Below are positions 6,385 to 11,957 of a stretch of 11,957 nt of DNA, piece by piece (positions within the stretch are counted from its first letter, which is position 1; each line of letters opens with the position of its first letter). The notes beneath the pieces are model-generated. The model saw only the letters and a list, made by a program, of their open reading frames with translations, ran no database searches and was not told the origin of the DNA. Source of the stretch: Blautia sp. (GTDB lineage Bacteria > Bacillota > Clostridia > Lachnospirales > Lachnospiraceae). The translations under genes and the position numbers were made by a program. Location of the stretch: NCBI GenBank assembly GCA_017515945.1, contig JAFWDX010000476.1, positions 1 to 11,957 of the forward strand, read 5' to 3'.

Positions 6385-6487
6385 TCGAAAGGGTAACTGT
6401 TCAGTCAGAGCTTCGCTTTACTGTTTGTAACTGTTCAGTCACAAGCGCCTTCACAGTTACTTCTGTTTCTTTATCTTGATCGAAAGG
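6385..6487 (+). repeat. Partial GTAAC element bracketed by a repeated TCGAAAGG
   Basis: A first element begins at 6393 as GTAACTGTTCAGTCA and then diverges (GAGCTTCGCTTTACTG, able to form a small hairpin). TCGAAAGG occurs at 6385-6392 and 6480-6487 (9 bases identical if the preceding A is included). If this is a target duplication, the enclosed older element is interrupted by the complete copy at 6427-6460. Its right end lacks the GTTAC terminus, so this reading is uncertain. The right TCGAAAGG contains the likely ribosome site of the lipoprotein gene. Confidence 0.45.
6419..6468 (+). repeat. 34-bp GTAAC mini-element in the pilus operon leader
   Basis: Element 6427-6460 begins GTAACTGTTCAGTCAC and ends CGCCTTCACAGTTAC. 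Flanks TACTGTTT (6419-6426) and TTCTGTTT (6461-6468) match at 7 of 8 bases. The ends GTAACTGT/ACAGTTAC form a perfect 8-bp stem. It lies between the operon promoter and the first gene, inside another partial copy. Confidence 0.75.
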
Positions 6488-6500
6488 TATGCATCTGAAA

Positions 6501-7421
6501 ATGAAAATACACAACAAGCGCATCCGGGCTTTACTTATACTGCTGCCCGCTTTTTTTGCTCTTTGCGGCTGCGGGCAGAAAGAGGATGAGACGCTCCCGC
6601 CGCTGTTTGATCCTTTGCAGGTGCTCGAACCGGAGGCGCCCGGCAGCAAGGTACTGGGATCCTCCCCTCTCCTCCTGGATATCTCCAACATCAGTCATGG
6701 ATATATCACAGCCGAGGCAGATCAGGACGGAAAGACAAAAAATGTCCAGCTGGTTTCGGATACAACGGGTATCACCTATTCTTATTTCATTCAACCAGGC
6801 GAAAATGCTGTGCTGCCTCTGACAGACGGCGAGGGCTCATACATGGTCACATGCTATCAGCAGGTCGAGGGCAGCCAGTATTCCGCCCTTTTCTGGGATG
6901 ACATCGAGGTCGCCTTTGACAATCCGTTTTATCCGTATCTCTATCCCAATCAGTATGTGGATTTTGATGAAAACAGTGAAGCAGTCCGCCTGGCCCGTTC
7001 ACTGCTGCCGGATGACGCCACGGATGTGGAGGGACTGGATGCGATCTATGATTACGTCATAGGAAATGTCACCTACGACGAAAACAAAGCCATGACCGTG
7101 GAACCAGGTTATCTCCCGAATGTCGATGAAACCCTCAAAAGCGGTACCGGGATCTGCTTTGACTATGCAGCGCTCATGACCGCCATGCTGAGAGGCCGGG
7201 ATATCCCCTGCAGGCTGGTGACGGGATACGCCGGGACAGTCAAGCATGCCTGGATCGATGTTTTTATCCGTTCCAAAGGCTGGGTCCAGCAGGCGATCTC
7301 CTTTGACGGGGAGGACTGGACACGTATGGATCCGACTTTCGCCTCCGTGAGCACGGATGACGAGTTCATCCGTTCCTACATCGGAGACGGAAACAACTAC
7401 GCAGAGCAGTACGCCCATTGA
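6501..7421 (+). CDS. Transglutaminase-like lipoprotein, first gene of the pilus operon
   Basis: 306 residues from the chosen ATG. The N-terminus is Lys/Arg-rich, then hydrophobic, ending in lipobox LCGC, so Cys24 is the probable lipidated residue and the protein sits on the outer face of the membrane. A beta-rich region follows (about 55-155), then a transglutaminase-like domain (about 160-290) with a Cys-His-Asp triad: Cys219 in GICFDYAALM, His249 in KHAWIDV and Asp277 in MDPTFAS. Such domains are cysteine peptidases or acyl-transfer enzymes; the substrate is unknown. An upstream ATG at 6489 is one base from the GAAAGG site, too close; the ATG at 6501 has 13 bases, somewhat long, but gives a standard lipoprotein start. 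The stop is 26 bases before the next chosen start. A role in pilus or surface assembly is inferred from position only. Confidence 0.8.
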   Translation: MKIHNKRIRALLILLPAFFALCGCGQKEDETLPPLFDPLQVLEPEAPGSKVLGSSPLLLDISNISHGYITAEADQDGKTKNVQLVSDTTGITYSYFIQPGENAVLPLTDGEGSYMVTCYQQVEGSQYSALFWDDIEVAFDNPFYPYLYPNQYVDFDENSEAVRLARSLLPDDATDVEGLDAIYDYVIGNVTYDENKAMTVEPGYLPNVDETLKSGTGICFDYAALMTAMLRGRDIPCRLVTGYAGTVKHAWIDVFIRSKGWVQQAISFDGEDWTRMDPTFASVSTDDEFIRSYIGDGNNYAEQYAH

Positions 7422-7447
7422 TTTATATTACGAAAGGGGCAGTTCCC

Positions 7448-8491
7448 ATGGCAAACAAACTCAGTAACGAGGAGCTTTTTCACTTCTGTGAACAGTTCTC
7501 CATCATATTAAAGTCCGGCATTCCGGCTATCGAAGGCCTGCGGATCCTGGGAGATGATTCTGTCACTGCCCAGGGCAAGGCTCTGATGGAACAGTTGTTG
7601 GGTCTCATGGACGAGACCGGAAATTTTGCCGACACACTGGAACGCAGCGGGGCTTTTCCGGCTCCTATGATCTCCTATGTCCGCCTCGGCGAACAGACAG
7701 GGTGTCTCGACGAGGTGATGGAGATCCTCACCCATTATTATGAGCAGGAGATCGCCACTGCTGCCCAGGTGCGCAGTGCCATTACCTATCCGCTGTTGAT
7801 GCTGGGCATGATGGTCGCAGTTGTCATCATCCTCCTGATCAAAGTATTACCGGTCTTTTCTCAGGTTTTCCGCCAGATGGGCTCAGAAATGACCGGCCTG
7901 TCCGGTCGGCTTTTAAACCTCGGTCTGGTCATGCGCCGCAATTCCTCCGTATTCATGGTTCTGCTGGCTGCCGTGATCGCTCTGATCTGCTTCTGCTGCT
8001 TCTCCAGGAAAGGCCGTGGCATGCTGATCGACCTGGTCTGCAGAGTCCCTTATTTCAGACAGATCCCGCAGTCCATCGATTACAGCCGTATCACCCAGGG
8101 CATTTCCATGGGCCTGCGCAGCGGTCTGGGACCTGAAGACAGCATGGAGATGGCAAAGGATCTCATCCGCATGCCCGAAGTAAAACAGCAGCTGACAGTA
8201 GCTGCCGATCAGCTCCGGGAGGGAGTTCCTTTCAGCAAAGCACTGACCGGTTCCGGGCTGTTTACAGGCATGGAGGCCAGGCTGATCAGCATCGGATTCC
8301 AGAGCGGATCAGGAGATGATGTCATGCAACGTCTTGCCCATCGTTATTCTGAGGACAGCATAGCCCGGATCCAGCAGGTGATCTCCATCCTTGAACCGAC
8401 CATTGTCATCATCCTGACACTTATGGTCGGGCTTGTACTGCTTTCCGTCATGCTCCCGCTCCTTGGTGTACTCTCCGAACTGATGAGCTGA
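7448..8491 (+). CDS. pilC: Type IV pilus inner-membrane platform protein (PilC/GspF family)
   Basis: 347 residues with the two-repeat layout of type II secretion F proteins. The first cytoplasmic repeat is at about 10-110 (FCEQFSIILKSGIPAIEGLRIL, with LGEQTGCLDEVMEILTHYYE), the second at about 205-310 (ITQGISMGLRSGLGPEDSMEMA). Membrane segments are at about 113-141, 167-185 and 315-341. The protein forms the membrane platform on which assembly and retraction ATPases act. It is shorter than the roughly 400 residues of many PilC proteins, lacking their N-terminal leader segment. The ATG at 7448 has AAGGGG 9 bases upstream; a TTG at 7418 overlapping the previous stop would add 10 residues but lacks a good site. 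Whether it serves pili or a related secretion pseudopilus is settled by pilT downstream in favour of pili. Confidence 0.92.
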   Translation: MANKLSNEELFHFCEQFSIILKSGIPAIEGLRILGDDSVTAQGKALMEQLLGLMDETGNFADTLERSGAFPAPMISYVRLGEQTGCLDEVMEILTHYYEQEIATAAQVRSAITYPLLMLGMMVAVVIILLIKVLPVFSQVFRQMGSEMTGLSGRLLNLGLVMRRNSSVFMVLLAAVIALICFCCFSRKGRGMLIDLVCRVPYFRQIPQSIDYSRITQGISMGLRSGLGPEDSMEMAKDLIRMPEVKQQLTVAADQLREGVPFSKALTGSGLFTGMEARLISIGFQSGSGDDVMQRLAHRYSEDSIARIQQVISILEPTIVIILTLMVGLVLLSVMLPLLGVLSELMS

Positions 8492-8521
8492 CCTGCCTGG
8501 AAATATAGAGAGGTACAGGAG

Positions 8522-8863
8522 ATGTATATTAAAGACAAAAAGGACAGGATCCGTGAGCTGTTGCTGAATCTTATGCCTCCGCTCTTTCTGATCCTTGTCT
8601 TCGCTCTCTTTCTGGGTGCAATCTACAGGACGGCGGATTCTTCCCTGCAAAGCCAGCAGGAGTCTCTCCTGAAAGCTCTGCGGGGAGGGGCTGTCCGCAC
8701 GTATGCCCTGACAGGGAGTTTTCCGGAAAGTCTGGATGAGATCCTCACGGATTATCATATCACATACGATCATAACAAATTCATCGTGGAATACGAACCT
8801 GCCGGCTCCAATCTGATGCCCGCCCTTTTCGTGATTCCGCGCAAAAACACAAAGGAGGAATGA
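8522..8863 (+). CDS. Small single-span protein of the pilus locus, pilin-like without processing site
   Basis: 113 residues. A charged N-terminus (MYIKDKKDRIRELL) precedes one membrane segment (about 18-36), then an amphipathic helix (SLQSQQESLLKALRGGAVRT) and a small C-terminal domain with YALTGSFPESLDEIL. The layout of a helix followed by Tyr-Ala-x-x-Gly-x-Phe/Tyr-Pro-x-Ser-Leu recalls the region after the N-terminal helix in GspG/ComGC-type pseudopilins. There is no prepilin peptidase motif (Gly before FxxxE), so it is probably an uncleaved accessory component. GAGAGG lies 8 bases before the ATG. It is 30 bases after pilC and 3 bases before the next gene. Function is not established; the assignment to pilus assembly is from position and shape. 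Confidence 0.75.
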   Translation: MYIKDKKDRIRELLLNLMPPLFLILVFALFLGAIYRTADSSLQSQQESLLKALRGGAVRTYALTGSFPESLDEILTDYHITYDHNKFIVEYEPAGSNLMPALFVIPRKNTKEE

Positions 8864-8866
8864 CCC

Positions 8867-9343
8867 ATGAACGACCGACGTCATTCCATCCTTTCCCTTG
8901 CTTCTCTCCTGCTGTTTTTCATGTTTGTCCTGTTCACGCTTCCGGTACTGATCGAAAGTGCACAGGCTTACAGGGCAAGTGTGAACGGTCAGGATCAGAA
9001 TATCAATCTCTACACAGCGGAGAACTACATCATCACGCGCTTCCGTCAGTTCGATCATGCCGGTGATTCCGTTCAGATCCGCAGTCTGGGAGACTCTCAG
9101 GCGCTGGTCTTTACGGACATGCTTGACGGCCAGCCATACGAGACCAGTCTGTACCTGCTGGGCAGCGAATTCAGGGAGCTTTTCACACAAAAGGGATCAG
9201 ACGCGGATATTCAGATGGGTACGACACTGGCGGAACTGGCAGCCTTTGATGTCCGTCAGGATGATTCCGGTCTGATCGTGGTAGAGCTTGAGGACCTTCA
9301 TCAGAACAGAGCGTCCTTTGTCCTGCACCCGGGACCGGCTTGA
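8867..9343 (+). CDS. Pilus-locus membrane protein resembling DUF4860
   Basis: 158 residues: one N-terminal membrane segment (about 7-30), then a compact extracellular domain. The block INLYTAENYIITRFRQFD, with a following beta-rich stretch and YLLGSEFRELF, resembles the DUF4860 family found with PilC-type proteins in Lachnospiraceae; this is recalled similarity, not a search. The membrane segment near the N-terminus and the soluble C-terminal domain suit a minor pilin-like subunit, but no prepilin cleavage site is visible. AAAGGAGG, 8 bases before the ATG, overlaps the end of the preceding gene, so expression is coupled. Ends 16 bases before the next gene. Its precise role is unknown. Confidence 0.75.
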   Translation: MNDRRHSILSLASLLLFFMFVLFTLPVLIESAQAYRASVNGQDQNINLYTAENYIITRFRQFDHAGDSVQIRSLGDSQALVFTDMLDGQPYETSLYLLGSEFRELFTQKGSDADIQMGTTLAELAAFDVRQDDSGLIVVELEDLHQNRASFVLHPGPA

Positions 9344-9359
9344 GCCAGGGAGGAGTCAC

Positions 9360-9890
9360 ATGCAAAAAAAGGCCAATCAGTCCAGGTCAAATCTTTTCCT
9401 GATGGAAATGATCCTTTGTCTTCTGTTCTTTTCGCTTACCTGTTCGGTCTGTGTGCGTCTGCTCCTGGCCGCTCATCAGGATCGTCATCAGGCCAGAAGC
9501 ATGAATCATGCGCAGGAATTGCTGACCGATGCCGGAGAGATCCTGGAGGGATGGCAGGGCGGCTCTAAAGAATTTGCTGCAGCGCTGAAATCGCTGGGTT
9601 TTTCTCCTGTGCGCACTCCTGCGCAGGAGCATGACTCGGATGCGGACATGGTCCGTCTGTTCTCCATCCAGGACGCCTCCTGCAAGGGATACATCACGCT
9701 GTATTTCGACCGGCGCTGGAACGTCTGCGAAGATGCGGACGAGGCTGTCTATCTGGCTCAGTTCATCCTCGGACACACAGACTTTGAAAAAGGCGTGCTG
9801 CTGGAGTTATACAAAACAGATCCCGACGGTTTCTGGCAGGATGAGCCGTTTTATGAAAAAGCCATCCGTTTTCCTCTCACCGAAATCTGA
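9360..9890 (+). CDS. Putative minor pilin with degenerate prepilin motif
   Basis: 176 residues. The N-terminus reads MQKKANQSRSNLFLMEMILC then a hydrophobic run to about residue 36. If cleavage fell after Asn11, the mature protein would start LFLME with Glu at position 5, the hallmark of type IV pilins, but the usual Gly at -1 is Asn. The hydrophobic run continues into an amphipathic helix (HQDRHQARSMNHAQELLTDAGEIL) and a C-terminal domain of about 100 residues that I do not recognise. The ATG at 9360 has GGGAGGAG about 5 bases upstream; longer in-frame versions overlap the preceding gene and lack such a site. A 34-bp repeat element is inserted immediately at its stop codon without changing it. 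Confidence 0.7.
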   Translation: MQKKANQSRSNLFLMEMILCLLFFSLTCSVCVRLLLAAHQDRHQARSMNHAQELLTDAGEILEGWQGGSKEFAAALKSLGFSPVRTPAQEHDSDADMVRLFSIQDASCKGYITLYFDRRWNVCEDADEAVYLAQFILGHTDFEKGVLLELYKTDPDGFWQDEPFYEKAIRFPLTEI

Positions 9891-9938
9891 CCGCACGTAA
9901 CCGTTCAGTCACAGGCTCATTCACAGTTACGACCGCAC
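9889..9938 (+). repeat. 34-bp GTAAC mini-element with perfect 8-bp direct repeats
   Basis: Element 9897-9930 begins GTAACCGTTCAGTCAC and ends CTCATTCACAGTTAC. GACCGCAC occurs immediately before (9889-9896) and immediately after (9931-9938), a perfect 8-bp duplication that includes the last two bases of the preceding gene's stop codon. A run of seven T follows at 9941-9947, with a weak ACAGT/ACTGT stem before it, so the insertion may also create or alter a weak terminator. Confidence 0.85.
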
Positions 9939-9963
9939 TGTTTTTTTATAAACGCGGAAACAA

Positions 9964-10079
9964 TTATACCAGAGGGTCTTAATACGTGGAAATCTTTTAT
10001 TCCGCGTATATAGAGCCTCTGCATATACCGCGCGGAAAGCCAAGTACATTTTTCATTTATTTGGTCGCGCGAGTATAAT
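9964..10079 (+). repeat. 116-bp double-hairpin repeat, copy 1 (without insertion)
   Basis: Begins TTATACCAGAGGGTCTTAAT, identical for 23 bases to the start of copy 2. Hairpin 1: a 22-base arm (9970-9991) pairs with 10000-10021 across an 8-base loop, with three mismatches and one G-U pair. Hairpin 2: ATACCGCGCG near 10025-10034 pairs with CGCGCGAGTAT (10066-10076). The outer ends TTATAC and GTATAA are inverted. The right end also supplies a TATAAT. It fills most of the gap before the 10107 gene. Confidence 0.65.
10051..10079 (+). promoter_or_regulatory. Possible promoter at the right end of the hairpin repeat
   Basis: A perfect TATAAT (10074-10079) lies 27 bases before the next start codon, but the -35 position holds only TTTCAT (10051-10056). 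The -10 overlaps the right arm of hairpin 2, so folding and promoter function could interact. Weak call. Confidence 0.3.
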
Positions 10080-10106
10080 GGACAATGACAGAGGTACAAT
10101 GATCCG

Positions 10107-10682
10107 ATGAGACAACGAATCAACCATTCCATGGTCACAACAGGAATTCCCTCTATTTTTCTGGTATTCTCGGTCTTCTGCCTGGTGATCCTCTCCCTGC
10201 TGTCTGTCGGATCCGCAAGAACGGATCTTCAGACCAGCCTGAACTCCCTTTCCCAGGCAGGGGCTTATTATGATGCCGGCACATGTGCCAGCGCCCAGGT
10301 CCGTGATGCTGCGCTGTACCTGCGCAATCTTCTGGCAGCCACCGAAGATGAGTCCGTCTATTTTCTGCAGGCAGAGCAGTATTTTGTTTCACTGCCCCAG
10401 GCCATATCGGAAAAAGGCCCTGATCAGTCTGCTGCCGCATTATATCACGCAACGAACACAATGTGGGATCCCACAGATCGGACCGCCACTCTCGAGATCC
10501 CATACACGGATAAGCTCACACTGGTCGTCACACTGCAGGTTCTTTTTGCTGCATCTCCGGAAGACCCCTGTCTGACTCTTACCGACTGGTATACCAGACC
10601 TGACAGATCATGGGAGCCCCAGCCGCAGCATAATCTGTTTCAGGCCGGAGACGAAGGGATCCAGGTGTACGGAGGGGAATGA
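10107..10682 (+). CDS. Single-span pilus-locus protein, function unknown
   Basis: 191 residues. A short basic N-terminus (MRQRINHSMVTTG) leads to one long hydrophobic segment (about 14-36, IPSIFLVFSVFCLVILSLLS), then a helical region (ARTDLQTSLNSLSQAGAYYDA) and a mixed domain to the C-terminus with a beta-rich block TATLEIPYTDKLTLVVTLQV. A Gly just before the hydrophobic segment could mark prepilin processing, but Glu at +5 is missing. The size and layout match minor-pilin-like proteins of the locus; I do not recognise the family. AGAGG lies 12 bases before the ATG. It is separated from the preceding gene by 216 bases and from pilT by 211 bases, both gaps filled with repeats, so it may have its own transcription start. 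Confidence 0.7.
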   Translation: MRQRINHSMVTTGIPSIFLVFSVFCLVILSLLSVGSARTDLQTSLNSLSQAGAYYDAGTCASAQVRDAALYLRNLLAATEDESVYFLQAEQYFVSLPQAISEKGPDQSAAALYHATNTMWDPTDRTATLEIPYTDKLTLVVTLQVLFAASPEDPCLTLTDWYTRPDRSWEPQPQHNLFQAGDEGIQVYGGE

Positions 10683-10700
10683 GGCTGAACAATTATCCAG

Positions 10701-10861
10701 TTATACCAGAGGGTCTTAATACGCAGAATGCTTTGCTTCCACGTATTCAGAACCTCAGCATATACCGCGTGAGAAACAAAAATTCCATTTTCCGTAACTG
10801 TGAAGGAACTTTGTGACTGAACAGTTACCATTTTCCATTTATTTGATCGCGCGGGTATAGA
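10701..10861 (+). repeat. Double-hairpin repeat, copy 2, interrupted by a 34-bp-type element
   Basis: Shares TTATACCAGAGGGTCTTAAT at its start with copy 1, then a hairpin (10707-10758) whose arms differ in sequence but still pair (AATACGCAGAA with TTCCACGTATT), then CATATACCGCG and, near the end, ATTTATTTG and TCGCGCGGGTATA. Without the inserted element and one 8-bp repeat its length equals copy 1 within a few bases. It occupies the gap before pilT. Confidence 0.65.
10786..10836 (-). repeat. 35-bp GTAAC mini-element with perfect 8-bp direct repeats upstream of pilT
   Basis: Element 10794-10828 begins GTAACTGTGAAGG and ends GTGACTGAACAGTTAC, the reverse orientation of the copies at 6427 and 9897. 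CATTTTCC stands directly before (10786-10793) and directly after (10829-10836). The corresponding place in copy 1 of the surrounding repeat (10047-10063) has a single CATTTTTC followed by the same ATTTATTTG and no element, i.e. an empty site. Confidence 0.87.
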
Positions 10862-10893
10862 ATATAAATATATCTTCACAGGAGGTCAGCCAG

Positions 10894-11955
10894 ATGGGTG
10901 ACAGTGTAATACCGGAATTTCTGACCCTGGCAAAGAACCAGCATGCCTCAGATATTTTTATCGTTGCAGGCCGTCCTCTGTCCTATAAAGTGGACGGAAA
11001 GATCATTCCGTATGGAGATCGTCTGATGCCGGAGCAGACATTGCAATTTGTTAAAGAAATCTATCACATGGCTGGGGATCGTGATTTTGATCCCTTTTAC
11101 CGTTCCGGGGACGACGATTTCTCTTTCTCCATTCCCGGGCTTTCCCGTTTCAGGGTGAATGCTTACCGGCAGAGAGGCTCTGTCGCGTCGGTCATTCGTG
11201 TCATCGCTTTTGAGCTGCCTGATCCGTCCCATTTGAACATCCCTCAGTCCATCATGGACCTGGCTTCTTTTTCCAAAGGGCTGGTCCTGATCACAGGTCC
11301 CGCAGGCAGCGGCAAATCTACCACTATGGCCTGCCTCATAGACCAGATCAACCATACCCGCCAGGGACACATCATCACCCTGGAGGACCCTCTCGAGTAC
11401 CTGCACAGACACGATCAGTGCATTATCAGCCAGCGGGAGATCTGTACGGATACGGACAGCTACCTTACCTCGCTTCGCGCAGCCCTGCGCCAGAATCCGG
11501 ACGTGATCCTGCTGGGCGAGCTGCGCGACCTCGAGACCATCCAGACGGCCATGACCGCAGCCGAGACCGGCCATCTGATCCTGTCCAGTCTGCATACCAT
11601 CGGCGCCGCCAATACGATCAGCCGCATCGTGGATGTTTTCCCGCCCAACCAGCAGCACCAGATCGCCGTTCAGCTTTCCATGGTCCTGCAGGCGGTCGTA
11701 TCACAGCAGCTGGTTCCCGATGTAGAGGGGCACAATATTCCTGTTTTTGAGATCATGCGCCTCACCACAGCTATCCGCAACATGATCCGCGACGATAAGA
11801 TCCACCAGATCGAAGGCGTCATCTACTCCTCTTCCCAGCAGCAGATGTGCTCCATGGATCAGAGTCTGCTGATGCTGTATAAACAAGGCAAGATCACGAA
11901 GGAGACTGCACTCCTGCATGCAACGAACGAAGAGATGCTGAGGCGGAAGCTGTAA
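10894..11955 (+). CDS. pilT: Type IV pilus retraction ATPase PilT
   Basis: Complete, 353 residues, stop two bases before the window edge. Cytoplasmic hexameric ATPase that depolymerises pili and powers twitching. N-terminal PAS-like domain (about 1-105) includes NQHASDIFIVAGRPLSYKVDG. The RecA-like domain has Walker A GPAGSGKST (135-143), Asp box TLEDPLEY (162-169), Walker B NPDVILLGELRD (201-212) and His box GHLILSSLHT (226-235). AIRNMIRD (293-300) corresponds to the AIRNLIRE motif that marks PilT as against PilB. AGGAGGT lies 8 bases before the ATG. Small differences from the proteobacterial consensus (Leu for Ile in the Asp box, Ser-Ser in the His box) are conservative. The last gene of the visible locus; the extension ATPase PilB and core pilus genes would be expected beyond the window or elsewhere. 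Confidence 0.96.
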   Translation: MGDSVIPEFLTLAKNQHASDIFIVAGRPLSYKVDGKIIPYGDRLMPEQTLQFVKEIYHMAGDRDFDPFYRSGDDDFSFSIPGLSRFRVNAYRQRGSVASVIRVIAFELPDPSHLNIPQSIMDLASFSKGLVLITGPAGSGKSTTMACLIDQINHTRQGHIITLEDPLEYLHRHDQCIISQREICTDTDSYLTSLRAALRQNPDVILLGELRDLETIQTAMTAAETGHLILSSLHTIGAANTISRIVDVFPPNQQHQIAVQLSMVLQAVVSQQLVPDVEGHNIPVFEIMRLTTAIRNMIRDDKIHQIEGVIYSSSQQQMCSMDQSLLMLYKQGKITKETALLHATNEEMLRRKL

Positions 11956-11957
11956 GG

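Noticed and set aside
8309..9190. Leftward open frame of 293 codons across the pilin-like genes
   Set aside because: Antisense to three well-spaced genes with good ribosome sites; composition is Gln/His/Asp-rich as expected for a shadow frame.
9964..10079. tRNA or known riboswitch in the pilus gaps
   Set aside because: The folds are two simple hairpins without cloverleaf or T-loop consensus, and I see none of the conserved blocks of known riboswitch classes.
4422..10828. CRISPR-like array made of the 34-bp repeats
   Set aside because: Copies are irregularly spaced over kilobases, occur in both orientations and are flanked by short direct repeats. There are no uniform spacers or cas genes.

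Overview
The window looks like chromosomal DNA of a Gram-positive gut-type clostridium, most likely Lachnospiraceae. The reasons are the prfA-prmC-DUF1385-rpmE-rho order, a long N-terminal insertion in Rho, a c-di-GMP-I riboswitch, and a type IV pilus locus of clostridial style. Genes are fairly GC-rich, and the spaces between them are AT-rich and full of small repeats. This assignment comes from reading the sequence, not from a database search.

Layout. Positions 1-4391 are a housekeeping block read leftward: rho, rpmE (ribosomal protein L31, own promoter and terminator), a DUF1385/YqhQ membrane protein, prmC (release-factor methyltransferase, overlapping the preceding stop as ATGA) and the first 30 codons of prfA. 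Positions 4392-4892 hold no gene but contain repeat elements, a putative rho promoter and a strong hairpin. Positions 4893-6233 are one leftward transcription unit: a strong promoter, a c-di-GMP-I riboswitch, an intrinsic terminator, then a secreted or membrane-anchored HELGH metallopeptidase on a Lys/Thr/Ser-rich stalk. Its active-site spacing matches anthrax lethal factor and the Pro-Pro endopeptidases (family M34). From 6352 to the right end, a divergent type IV pilus locus reads rightward: a transglutaminase-like lipoprotein, a PilC/GspF platform protein, four small single-span pilin-like or accessory proteins, and the complete ATPase pilT. No major pilin, pilB, pilM/N or prepilin peptidase lies in the window.

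The most notable signal is a family of tiny insertion-like elements. 34-35 bp sequences with GTAAC...GTTAC ends occur in most gene gaps, several inside direct 8-bp repeats (two perfect, one 7/8, one 6/8). A 16-bp version with a perfect 8-bp duplication lies in frame within prmC. One copy interrupts a gap sequence that is also present nearby without the copy, giving an empty-site comparison. GTAA ends plus 8-bp duplications are features of IS66-family transposition, so these may be minimal non-autonomous derivatives. A second repeat, about 116 bp with a long hairpin, precedes both the 10107 gene and pilT, with a decayed relative upstream of rho.

The riboswitch-controlled M34-like peptidase next to pili recalls Clostridioides difficile, where c-di-GMP riboswitches control PPEP-1 and type IV pili in opposite directions. 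Here the joint role is inference.
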